Shown: piece after piece, positions 1 to 8,151 of the stretch | Position numbering within the stretch: the stretch's first letter is position 1 | How the letters are laid out: each line of letters opens with the position of its first letter | NCBI GenBank assembly: GCA_038562555.1 | Contig: JBCFBK010000005.1 | Span: 1-64,000 of the forward strand | Origin: JBCFBK01 sp038562555 | GTDB lineage: Bacteria > Bacteroidota > Bacteroidia > Bacteroidales > Prolixibacteraceae | Direction: 5' to 3' | Length of the DNA stretch: 64,000 bases | Program-made: the position numbers and the translations under genes | The notes under the pieces: generated by a model | The model's database searches: none | What the model saw: the letters and a program-made list of their open reading frames with translations, nothing else | Told to the model about the DNA's origin: nothing

Positions 1-675
1 AAAATGCAGGTCCTGAATGAAGACATCACAGCCCCTGTTATTTTCAGGGCAGCCGAAGCTTATCTTACTTACATGGAGGCATGCTACGAAAAGAACGGAT
101 CGCTTGATTCAAAAGCCGCCGGCTACTGGCGGGCCATCCGGGCCAGGGCAGGGGTGGATGAGGATTATCAGAAGACCATTCTGGCCACTGACATGGCAAA
201 GGAAGGACAAAACGACTGGGGAGCCTATTCCAAAGGCGTTTTGGTCGATGCCACACTTTATAACATCCGTCGCGAGCGTCGCAGCGAGTTCATTGGTGAA
301 GGCCTTCGTTACAACGATCTGATCCGGTGGAGAGCCATGGATCAGCTTAACGGATTCCAGATTGAAGGGGCAAAGATCTGGGGACCGCTGAAAGATCGTT
401 ATCCCGAAGGTGCCCTGCTGGCCGATCAGCCTGATGAAAAGCAAAATACCGTGTCGTCGCCGAGCCTGAGCGCTTACTTCAGGCCGTATCAGGTAACCCG
501 GACAAACAATAACTTTTACGACGGGTTATTCTTTAATGATGCCCATTATCTGAGCCCCATCGCCGTGAGGCATTTCCTGATCTCGGCGTCCGACGGCCAA
601 ACCGTGTCGACTTCGCCGATTTATCAGAACCCGGGCTGGCCGATTGTGGCCGGTGAGGGTGCTGGAATCAACTAA
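1..675 (+). CDS. SusD/RagB-family outer-membrane lipoprotein, C-terminal part
   Basis: This is the 3' end of a SusD-like gene whose start lies left of the window; the frame is open from base 1. SusD proteins are surface lipoproteins that bind glycan and cap the SusC porin. The signature is the C-terminal segment RRERRSEFIGEGLRYNDLIR followed by W, typical of the RagB/SusD C-terminal domain, and the protein ends in the usual way near an NPGW motif. About 223 residues are visible, so the signal peptide and N-terminal TPR-like half are missing. A stable hairpin follows the stop, and a secreted glycosidase-like gene lies 170 bp downstream, so the two probably belong to one utilisation locus. The family is clear; the substrate is not. 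Confidence 0.9.
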   Translation, partial: KMQVLNEDITAPVIFRAAEAYLTYMEACYEKNGSLDSKAAGYWRAIRARAGVDEDYQKTILATDMAKEGQNDWGAYSKGVLVDATLYNIRRERRSEFIGEGLRYNDLIRWRAMDQLNGFQIEGAKIWGPLKDRYPEGALLADQPDEKQNTVSSPSLSAYFRPYQVTRTNNNFYDGLFFNDAHYLSPIAVRHFLISASDGQTVSTSPIYQNPGWPIVAGEGAGIN

Positions 676-692
676 CCTCTAGCCATTTGATG

Positions 693-740
693 AAACACTG
701 CATTGAACGGGTCATTCACGACCGGTTCAGAGCAGTGTTT
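693..740 (+). terminator. Long hairpin after the partial susD
   Basis: AAACACTGC pairs with GCAGTGTTT. Inside that, GAACGGGTC pairs with GACCGGTTC except for one mismatch, leaving a six-base loop. It starts about 18 bp after the susD stop. There is no long T-run, so it may be a processing or stability hairpin rather than a strict intrinsic terminator. Confidence 0.5.
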
Positions 741-845
741 AATAGTACACACATGAAATTGACATGATTCTACAAACATCAATCGGGATGAATCTAGGTT
801 GAATATGTCAATTCCATTTGGCTTTAGAAAACAAATGATATACAA

Positions 846-2861
846 ATGAAAACAAAAGCAGTTTTTATCTACTTATTTTTTATATCGGTCACCAATCTTT
901 TGCAGGCACAGGATCAGACCCGACGGCTCAGACGGGAAGATTGTTTTTTTGGGGTTCATTTCGATCTGCACGCCAGTGAAGACATTACCGATGCAGGTAA
1001 AACGCTCACTCCTGAGATGGTTGATAGCTTCCTGACCAAAGTTAAACCAGATTTTATTCAGATCGATTGTAAAGGTCATCCCGGTATTTCCAGCTACCCC
1101 ACAAAAATCGGATACCCCGTCAAAAGCTTTGAGAAAGATCCGCTAAAGCTTTGGCGGGAAGTGACCAAGAAGAATAAAGTAGGTCTTTACATGCATTATT
1201 CAGGTGTATGGGACAATAAAATGGTGAAAGAGCATCCGGGTTGGGCGGTGATCAACGCCAACGGAGAACGGAGCCGGCAGAAAGTTTCATTTTTCAGTCC
1301 TTACCTGGATACCTACCTGATCCCTCAACTGAAAGAGCTCAGTGATTATGGTGTGGACGGGGTATGGATTGACGGTGATAACTGGGCTGTGGAGCGAGAC
1401 TATTGCGAAGCCTCACTGAAACGGTTTGCAAAAGAAACGGGAATAACAGATATACCCAGATCCCCTGCCGATAAACATTTTTCTGAATTTACAGCATATA
1501 CACGAAGCCTGTTCCGGGAATATTTAAATAAGTATGTGGATGCTATTCATCGTTACAATCCTGATTTTCAAATTACCAGCAATTGGGCTTATTCGTCCAT
1601 GATGCCTGAAAAGGTAACGATTGACCTTGACTTTTTATCGGGCGACCTGACCGCACAAAATGCCGTTTATCAGGCGGCTTTCGAGGCCCGTTGCCTCGCT
1701 CCTCAAGGAAAGCCCTGGGATTTAATGGCCTGGGGCTTTTCGTGGAGTCATTTGAATGAGGGAAAGATGCCAAGAAGCATGAAGTCTGCCATTCAGTTGA
1801 AGCAGGAGGCCGCCCAATGTATCGCTATGGGTGGCGGATTTCAAATCTATTATACACAAAACAGGGATTTGTCGATCAAGCCCTGGATTGAGTCTGCTGT
1901 GTCGGGCGTTGGTGAATTCTGCCGAGAGCGGCAACCCTTTTGTCATAAGGCCAAACCTATTCCCCAGATTGCCTTGCTCTATCCGTCAGTTTCCTATCTT
2001 AAAAATGCATACAGACCTTATTCGGATCCACGGACTATGTTACAGGGCGCCCTCAATTTAGTCCTCGACGGACAAAACGCTGTTGAAATTTTAATGGAAC
2101 ATCATCTTCAGGGCAAAATGGAACAATACCCGTTAATCATCATCCCGGAATGCGATTACCTGGCAGCAGACTTTTTGGAAGAACTGAAGAATTATGTGAG
2201 CCAGGGGGGTAATCTGATGGTTATCGGCACGGAGACTGCAAAGATTTTCAAAACGGAGTTGGGCATTAAAGAGCTTGTTCATGGCAGTGTTAATCAGGTT
2301 TTTGTAGCCACAGGCAAGCAGATTGGCTCGGTCCGCTCAGCTTCGGCATCCTTGGCCTTATCACCTGAGGCGGAGCCGCTGACTTACTTTTATGAGACGG
2401 ATGATTTCAGGCAACAGAGTAAAAACCCCTCTGCATCAATGAATCGCTATGGTAAGGGGAAAATTACAGGAGTCTATCTTGATGCGGCTTCGGCATATGC
2501 GGAATACAGGTCGCCGGTGCTCCGTGATTTTGTAAATGACCGGATTTTGGAATTATTTTCCCGCCCCTTAGCCGAAGTGAAGGGATCGCATCTGGTGCAT
2601 CTTGCAGTGAACGAGTTAAATAAAAAGATTTACGTGAATCTGATCAATATCGCCGGAGAACACACAAACCCCATGGCTTTGGGCTATGATGAGATTCCGC
2701 CGCTCCGGGATCTAAAAATAGACATTCATCTGGACAAAAAACCAGAAGAAATCATTCTTCAGCCGGGTGGAAAGTCTCTTAATTTCAAATTTTCAAAAGG
2801 GACAGCAACAATTGCGATCCCTGAACTTGAAATTCATTCCATACTTGAAATCCTGCCATAA
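846..2861 (+). CDS. Secreted glycoside hydrolase-like protein (GHL6 / alpha-L-fucosidase-like barrel)
   Basis: A 671-residue protein with a cleavable signal peptide (residues 1-22, ending LLQAQ). Residues about 30-340 look like a TIM-barrel hydrolase of the hypothetical glycosyl hydrolase 6 type: FFGVHFDLHAS near residue 34, GLYMHYSGVWDN near 113, and GVDGVWIDGDNW near 169-180, whose acidic residues are at the strand-4 position where such barrels carry catalytic acids. Residues about 370-500 (IALLYPSVSYL, LIIIPECDYL, YVSQGGNLMVIG) resemble the beta-galactosidase trimerisation (glutaminase-like) domain that often follows GHL6. It sits just after a susD gene and is probably periplasmic or surface-exposed, acting on the imported glycan. 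Family by recognition only; substrate unknown. Confidence 0.7.
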   Translation: MKTKAVFIYLFFISVTNLLQAQDQTRRLRREDCFFGVHFDLHASEDITDAGKTLTPEMVDSFLTKVKPDFIQIDCKGHPGISSYPTKIGYPVKSFEKDPLKLWREVTKKNKVGLYMHYSGVWDNKMVKEHPGWAVINANGERSRQKVSFFSPYLDTYLIPQLKELSDYGVDGVWIDGDNWAVERDYCEASLKRFAKETGITDIPRSPADKHFSEFTAYTRSLFREYLNKYVDAIHRYNPDFQITSNWAYSSMMPEKVTIDLDFLSGDLTAQNAVYQAAFEARCLAPQGKPWDLMAWGFSWSHLNEGKMPRSMKSAIQLKQEAAQCIAMGGGFQIYYTQNRDLSIKPWIESAVSGVGEFCRERQPFCHKAKPIPQIALLYPSVSYLKNAYRPYSDPRTMLQGALNLVLDGQNAVEILMEHHLQGKMEQYPLIIIPECDYLAADFLEELKNYVSQGGNLMVIGTETAKIFKTELGIKELVHGSVNQVFVATGKQIGSVRSASASLALSPEAEPLTYFYETDDFRQQSKNPSASMNRYGKGKITGVYLDAASAYAEYRSPVLRDFVNDRILELFSRPLAEVKGSHLVHLAVNELNKKIYVNLINIAGEHTNPMALGYDEIPPLRDLKIDIHLDKKPEEIILQPGGKSLNFKFSKGTATIAIPELEIHSILEILP

Positions 2862-2915
2862 AAATTATGATCAGGCACTAAGCGCAGATTTTCAGGAAGG
2901 TTATTTTATTACCTT

Positions 2916-2923
2916 TACTTTTG
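2916..2923 (+). promoter_or_regulatory. Bacteroidota -7 box upstream of the ECF sigma gene
   Basis: TACTTTTG matches the Bacteroidota sigma-ABfr consensus TAnnTTTG exactly, 30 bp before the GTG start at 2954. No good -33 TTTG lies at the expected distance. Confidence 0.5.
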
Positions 2924-2953
2924 TAAGGAATAATAAAATAATCAAGTGTCTTT

Positions 2954-3526
2954 GTGGAGAAATTCCTGCATACCGAGAAAGAATTAATAAAGAAACTGCA
3001 AGAAGGCGATCCGTTTGCGTTTGAGGTGCTCTTTTACAAATACCGCAACAAGGTGAAAGGGTTCGCACTGAAAATGGTACCGACCCAGCTCGATCCGGAA
3101 GAAATTGTTCAGGAGGTATTTGTGAAACTGTGGCTCAAAAGAGATATGGTTAATCCTGAAAAAGATTTTCAGTCGTTCCTTTTTTCCGTTGCAAAGAACC
3201 TGATCCTGGATCATCTGAAGTCGGCTGTGAACAAGAGGCTTTATTTTACGGGTGAATTTTTCCAACAGGACTTCATGATGGATGATGCTGCAGACCAGCA
3301 GGTACGTGAACTTGCCGAAGCCCGGCTCTACCAGCTGATTGAGCAAATCCCGGAGCGGAGACGGGAAATATTTTGCCTTAGCCGGTTCGAGGGGCTGAGC
3401 TATAAGCAGATTTCAGAACGACTGAATATTTCAGAGAATACCGTCGACAGTCAAATCCGGAATGCACTGGCATTTCTGCGGGATCATTACCACAAAATGA
3501 TCCTGGTTCTTTTTTACTGGTTTTGA
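2954..3526 (+). CDS. ECF RNA polymerase sigma factor (FecI-type), Sus set 1
   Basis: A 190-residue group 4 sigma factor starting at GTG. Sigma region 2 covers about residues 10-85 (FEVLFYKYRNKV, then DPEEIVQEVFVKLW). Region 4 covers about 120-180 (IPERRREIFCLSRFEGLSYK, then the helix-turn-helix ISERLNISENTVDSQI). In Bacteroidota such factors pair with a FecR anti-sigma and switch on the neighbouring susC/susD when the SusC receptor senses its ligand. Here fecR, susC and susD follow on the same strand. The C-terminus ends in a hydrophobic tail (ILVLFYWF), common in these Sus-linked sigma factors. Confidence 0.93.
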   Translation: MEKFLHTEKELIKKLQEGDPFAFEVLFYKYRNKVKGFALKMVPTQLDPEEIVQEVFVKLWLKRDMVNPEKDFQSFLFSVAKNLILDHLKSAVNKRLYFTGEFFQQDFMMDDAADQQVRELAEARLYQLIEQIPERRREIFCLSRFEGLSYKQISERLNISENTVDSQIRNALAFLRDHYHKMILVLFYWF

Positions 3527-3618
3527 TAAACACAATAAGAATTACTCTCCTGTTCATTTTTTCAGAATGCCTTCACGGAAACAGCGACGACCGTCGTATA
3601 CCTTCAAATTGTTTCATC

Positions 3619-4641
3619 ATGACAGGACACATTGAAGAGATAGCCAACAAATTTCTGAACGGAGGACATTGCAGCAGGGAGGAGCTGGCGCTTTTTAAAA
3701 GATGGCTCTCCGATCCGTTCGCTCAGCATGAAGTCGAAACCTGGCTGGCCGGTCATTGGGCGCATTCGGACGAGGTTGACTCACATCTTCTGCTCGAAAA
3801 GCTTATTCATCAGATTGAGAGCCTCCATGAAAAGGATCATCCGAAGTTCCGGTTTTCGGTTACCAGGTTTGCGCGAATTTATCAAAAGGTTGCAGCATTT
3901 ATGTTGATTCCGCTGATAATTGCGGGAATTCTGTACTGGCTTAGCCCATTTCTCAGCGATTCCGGGCAATACACGGAAACATTTGCACCACGCGGACAGA
4001 AATCACAAATTATTTTATCGGACGGCACTAAGGTTTGGCTGAACTCGGAGACCAAAATCAGGTATCCGGGCAGTTTCGACAAAGGGCAACGGGATGTTTA
4101 TCTGACCGGGGAAGCTTTTTTTGAAGTCAGCAGGAATAAGCTCAGGCCATTTGTTGTGCATACGCCTGACTTGAAGATAAAAGTACTGGGTACAAAATTT
4201 AACATAAAAGCCTACCCGGACGAAAAGGAAATAGCAACTTCACTGTTTGAGGGAAAGGTAAGCCTGGTGTGGCATGATGCGGCATCATCTGGACCTGTGG
4301 AAAAAGAGATGGAGCCCCGCCAATCATTTGTCTTTGATAAATCAACGCATCAGTTGGCGCCCGGCCGGTTTTCGAATGAGGAGATCGACGGATGGAAAAA
4401 AAATCAACTGATATTCAAGGATGACACCTTCAGTAAGCTGGTCCGGAAGGTGGAACGTTGGTATGATGTGGAAATTATTTATGATGAAAAAGAATTTGAT
4501 GACCGGCAGCTGACCGTCGAATTATATGAAGGAGAACGGCTTGATCGCCTGATGCAGGTGATTTCGCTGACCTTGTCGGTCGACTATCAGTATGAAAACG
4601 GAAAGATTATTTTAACACCTAAAAAAACCGGAGCCATGTAA
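3619..4641 (+). CDS. FecR-family anti-sigma factor, Sus set 1
   Basis: About 340 residues when started at the ATG at 3619; a longer frame opens with TTG at 3523, but its first 32 residues look non-coding. Order: cytoplasmic N-terminal sigma-binding part, one membrane helix near residues 88-110 (VAAFMLIPLIIAGILYWL), periplasmic FecR domain (QIILSDGTKVWLNSETKIRYP, VYLTGEAFFEVSR, IKVLGTKFNIKAY), then a C-terminal DUF4974-like domain that contacts the STN domain of SusC. It should hold the sigma factor of the preceding gene until SusC signals. The stop codon runs into an A-rich tract that, read on the other strand, is the U-run of the hairpin at 4649-4682. Confidence 0.92.
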   Translation: MTGHIEEIANKFLNGGHCSREELALFKRWLSDPFAQHEVETWLAGHWAHSDEVDSHLLLEKLIHQIESLHEKDHPKFRFSVTRFARIYQKVAAFMLIPLIIAGILYWLSPFLSDSGQYTETFAPRGQKSQIILSDGTKVWLNSETKIRYPGSFDKGQRDVYLTGEAFFEVSRNKLRPFVVHTPDLKIKVLGTKFNIKAYPDEKEIATSLFEGKVSLVWHDAASSGPVEKEMEPRQSFVFDKSTHQLAPGRFSNEEIDGWKKNQLIFKDDTFSKLVRKVERWYDVEIIYDEKEFDDRQLTVELYEGERLDRLMQVISLTLSVDYQYENGKIILTPKKTGAM

Positions 4642-4684
4642 AAAAAACAAGAGCGATAATTGGTCGAAGAATTACCGCTCTTTT
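4640..4684 (-). terminator. Hairpin between fecR and susC (set 1), terminator on the minus strand
   Basis: Arms AAGAGCGATAAT (4649-4660) and ATTACCGCTCTT (4671-4682) with a 10-base loop. The plus-strand RNA has one A.C mismatch. The minus-strand RNA has G.U there instead and is followed by G then eight U (bases 4647-4640). The plus strand has only four T after the stem. The signal therefore fits termination of an antisense transcript better than of fecR mRNA, although weak bidirectional use is possible. Confidence 0.6.
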
Positions 4685-4711
4685 GAATGTCAAACGTCGT
4701 TTTAACACTTA
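4641..4711 (-). ncRNA. Candidate antisense RNA over the susC leader, set 1
   Basis: The minus strand carries TAAATTTG (4725-4718), a perfect TAnnTTTG -7 box overlapping the susC ATG, and a terminator-like hairpin with a U8 run at 4684-4640. Transcription between them would give an RNA of roughly 70 nt complementary to the whole susC leader. This resembles the cis-antisense RNAs known in Bacteroides glycan loci, such as DonS of B. fragilis. No -33 box is visible, so the start is inferred. Confidence 0.35.
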
Positions 4712-4724
4712 ACACAACAAATTT

Positions 4725-7700
4725 ATGAAAAAAAACAGATCTGGTCTGTACAGGGAATTATTTATTCCTGCACGAAAGTATTTACGAATTATGAAACTAA
4801 CTTTCATTTTGATGTTTTGCGGACTGATGGCCTTTGCTTCCGTCAGTTATTCCCAGTCAACGCGGCTGACTTTTGAGTTGCGGGATGTTACGATCGAAAG
4901 CGTTTTTAAGCAAATTGAAGAGCTTTCCGAATTTAAGTTTGCCTACAACAGTACCCGGTTGGATATTTCCAGAAGAATAACTATTTCTGCGGAAAAGAAG
5001 ACCATAGATGCCATTCTGGAGGAGATCCTGGGTCCATCCGACTACAGGTACCAGATTGTTGACCGCTATATTATCATCACCGACAAGAACGGACAAGGTT
5101 TAACTGGCTTTGCTGCGCAGCAATCAAAGAATGTAAGCGGAAAGGTAACAGATACTGCAGGTATGCCATTGCCGGGAGTATCGATTATTATAAAAGGGTC
5201 CACGACGGGGGTTATTACAGACGCTGAGGGAAATTATGCCCTGGCTGACGTTCCTGAAAATGCTGTCCTGCAGTTTACCTTTGTCGGGATGAAGCCACAG
5301 GAAATTATTGTTGGCGATAAAACACTGATTCGGGTTCAGTTGGAGGAAGAAACCATCGGGCTGGAAGAAGTCGTCGCCATTGGTTATGGTACGGTAAAAA
5401 AGAGTGATTTGACCGGATCGGTGTCATCCATAAAAACAGAAGATCTGAAAAAAGTACCGGTTACATCTTTTGATCAGGCCATTCAGGGCCGGGCGTCCGG
5501 AGTTTTGGTGACACAGGCTTCCTCTGCTCCCGGAGGAAGAGTTCAGATTAGGGTTCGTGGAGGAAATTCACTGAGTAGCAGCAATGAACCTTTGTATGTT
5601 GTAGATGGCTACCCGATTTCTGCAGGAAGTTCAGCGGGAGGTAGCGGCGCCGGGCAGAACCCGCTGGCAACCCTTAACACCTCCGATATTGCTTCCATTG
5701 AAATCTTAAAAGATGCGTCGGCAACGGCCATCTATGGGGCAAGGGGCGCCAATGGCGTTGTGCTGATTACCACTAAACGCGGAAAGATTGGAAAAACACA
5801 GGTGACTTTCGATGGTTACTCGGGTGTGCAGCAGGTGGCCAATAAGCTGGATATGATGAATGCCCGCGAATTCGCGGAACTGGTGAATGAAGCCCGTGCA
5901 AACGACGGCCAGACACCGGCGTTTCCAAAGGCCAGCGACTTGTATAATTTCCCCGAACCCTCGTCGTTGGGAGAAGGGGTGGATTACCAGGATGAGATTT
6001 TTAGGTCAGCACCCATTCACAGCTATAATCTGGGTATTTCCGGAGGAAATGATGATGTGCGTTATGCCCTTGGCGGAAGTTTCTTCGGACAAACGGGTAT
6101 TGTTGAAGGAAGTGATTTTAACAGGGCTTCCTTCCGGGCAAATGTCGATTCGAAACTGAGTGAACGTTTAACCGTATCGACTAATTTTACAGCAAGCCAT
6201 GTGTGGGGTGATATTGGTATGTCGGAGGGTGACGGCGGAAATAATGCGGGAGTTGTGAACTCGGCTATTCTGATGCCTCCTACTGTGCCCGTGATGCAGG
6301 CCGACGGCACCTATACACAGATGAATCCCACCCCGGGCGGCTCCACCATTCAAAACCCGGTTCCCATTGCCAAACTGGCGACCAACTACCAGGAAATTGA
6401 ACGTATTTTGGGAAGCGTGGAAGCAAGCTGGGAAATTATCGACAATCTGAAGCTTAAAATTACTTTCGGTACTGATATGTCCAGTGCCAACCGGGAGGTA
6501 TACTGGCCAAAAGAAACTGTAAACGGATTTAACTCAAACGGATCTGCTTCCCAGGCGAACCGGAAAATGGCGTCTTACCTGAACGAAAACATCCTGAGCT
6601 ACGACCGTTCGTTTGGCGATCATTCCTTTAGCGTATTGGGCGGTTTTACCTGGCAGACCTTCCATAACCGCGACTTTAACGCAGGATCAACTAATTTTCC
6701 GACCGATATTTACGAGGCCAATAACCTTGGAGCGGGGACTTCTTATTCAAGGCCCGGTTCCGACAGGAGCCAAAGCCAGTTGGCGTCCTACCTGGGGCGT
6801 ATCAACTATATTTATAAAGACCGTTACCTGCTTACCCTTACGGGGCGTGCCGACGGGAGTTCCAAATTCGGGGCCAATAATAAGTGGGCGTATTTTCCGT
6901 CAGTGGCTGCCGCCTGGAGAATTTCGGAAGAGAATTTTATGAAATCGGGCGGCTTCGTCAATAATTTAAAGCTAAGAGCCAGTTACGGGATAACGGGTAA
7001 CCAGGATATCGCCAGTTATAGCTCCCTGGCACGTTTGGGGACCATGAACTACCCCTTTGGCGGGGTACTGAACGCCGGTGTGGGACCAAACAACATTCCC
7101 AATCCCGATCTGAAATGGGAAACCACTTCAACTACCGACTTTGGCTTCGACCTGGGCGCATTTGATAACCGCCTGACACTCGTAGTCGATTATTATTATA
7201 AGAAGACGACCGATTTGCTGTGGAACATCAGTACGCCCCGAACAATCGGTTTCCCGTCGATCTTTAAAAATGTTGGCAGCCTGGAGAATAAAGGGATTGA
7301 AATCAGCGCAGGCGGTGATATTTTTGCCGGGAAATTCAACTGGAATACCCAATTGAATTGGTCGCGCAACCGGAACAAGGTACTGGAGATCCCGGGCTAC
7401 ACGCCTTCAGAGCAGGGGTCGCTTTCCGGCCATTTAAAGGTAAACGGGAGCTGGCTGGAGACAGGACTGCCTATTGGAGTCTGGAACTTGCTGAAGTATG
7501 ACGGTGTATTTCAGGATCAGGCGCAACTCGAAGACGGGCCGAGGTCTTCGACAAACGATAAGCTGGGCGCTGCCCGCTTTGTCGACAAAAGTAAAGACGG
7601 TAAGATTAATTTTACCGACGACCGTATGATCGTGGGCGATCCGAACCCTGATTTTATCTTCGGATGGTCCAATAATTTCTCGTATAAAGGATTTGATCTT

Positions 7701-8132
7701 TCGGTTTACATGCAGGGCTCATATGGGAACGATATCATCAACGTGCAGCGTGCGGAAACAAACGTGTCCGGACCCTGGGGTAACCAGCGCAGGGAGATCC
7801 TGAACCGCTGGACGCCCACCAATACAAATACCAATGTATCGAGGGCCCGCGTTACGGTCGACCCCTTGTTGCTTCAGTCGTCCTGGCTGATCGAAGACGG
7901 ATCCTACCTGCGGGTAAAAACCATGACCCTGGGTTATACCTTCACGAAGCTGAAAATGATGAGTTCTCTGCGGATATATGTGACCGGTCAGAACCTGTTC
8001 ACCATTACCGACTATTCGGGCTTCGATCCGGAAGTGAATTCACAGGGGAACAGCAACCTGCAGATGGGTGTCGACTATAACGCATATCCTTCTGCAAAAG
8101 CGTTTATGTTTGGTGTAAGTGCTTCTTTTTAA
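4725..8132 (+). CDS. SusC/RagA-family TonB-linked outer-membrane transporter, set 1
   Basis: 1135 residues. The first 22 form a basic extension before the hydrophobic signal segment (MKLTFILMFCGLMAFASVSYSQS). Next come an STN signalling domain (about 50-115), a carboxypeptidase-regulatory-like domain (about 137-215, VSGKVTDTAGMPLPGVSI), the plug with the SusC motifs VRGGNSLSSSNEPLYVVDG and ASIEILKDASATAIYGARGA, and a long beta-barrel ending in a terminal Phe (VSASF). It imports large ligands in a TonB-dependent way with SusD as lid. The STN domain is the part that talks to FecR, consistent with the fecI-fecR pair upstream. No degradative enzyme follows this set, so the substrate cannot be guessed. 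Confidence 0.95.
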   Translation: MKKNRSGLYRELFIPARKYLRIMKLTFILMFCGLMAFASVSYSQSTRLTFELRDVTIESVFKQIEELSEFKFAYNSTRLDISRRITISAEKKTIDAILEEILGPSDYRYQIVDRYIIITDKNGQGLTGFAAQQSKNVSGKVTDTAGMPLPGVSIIIKGSTTGVITDAEGNYALADVPENAVLQFTFVGMKPQEIIVGDKTLIRVQLEEETIGLEEVVAIGYGTVKKSDLTGSVSSIKTEDLKKVPVTSFDQAIQGRASGVLVTQASSAPGGRVQIRVRGGNSLSSSNEPLYVVDGYPISAGSSAGGSGAGQNPLATLNTSDIASIEILKDASATAIYGARGANGVVLITTKRGKIGKTQVTFDGYSGVQQVANKLDMMNAREFAELVNEARANDGQTPAFPKASDLYNFPEPSSLGEGVDYQDEIFRSAPIHSYNLGISGGNDDVRYALGGSFFGQTGIVEGSDFNRASFRANVDSKLSERLTVSTNFTASHVWGDIGMSEGDGGNNAGVVNSAILMPPTVPVMQADGTYTQMNPTPGGSTIQNPVPIAKLATNYQEIERILGSVEASWEIIDNLKLKITFGTDMSSANREVYWPKETVNGFNSNGSASQANRKMASYLNENILSYDRSFGDHSFSVLGGFTWQTFHNRDFNAGSTNFPTDIYEANNLGAGTSYSRPGSDRSQSQLASYLGRINYIYKDRYLLTLTGRADGSSKFGANNKWAYFPSVAAAWRISEENFMKSGGFVNNLKLRASYGITGNQDIASYSSLARLGTMNYPFGGVLNAGVGPNNIPNPDLKWETTSTTDFGFDLGAFDNRLTLVVDYYYKKTTDLLWNISTPRTIGFPSIFKNVGSLENKGIEISAGGDIFAGKFNWNTQLNWSRNRNKVLEIPGYTPSEQGSLSGHLKVNGSWLETGLPIGVWNLLKYDGVFQDQAQLEDGPRSSTNDKLGAARFVDKSKDGKINFTDDRMIVGDPNPDFIFGWSNNFSYKGFDLSVYMQGSYGNDIINVQRAETNVSGPWGNQRREILNRWTPTNTNTNVSRARVTVDPLLLQSSWLIEDGSYLRVKTMTLGYTFTKLKMMSSLRIYVTGQNLFTITDYSGFDPEVNSQGNSNLQMGVDYNAYPSAKAFMFGVSASF

Positions 8133-8151
8133 CTGCAAAAACGAAATCGTT

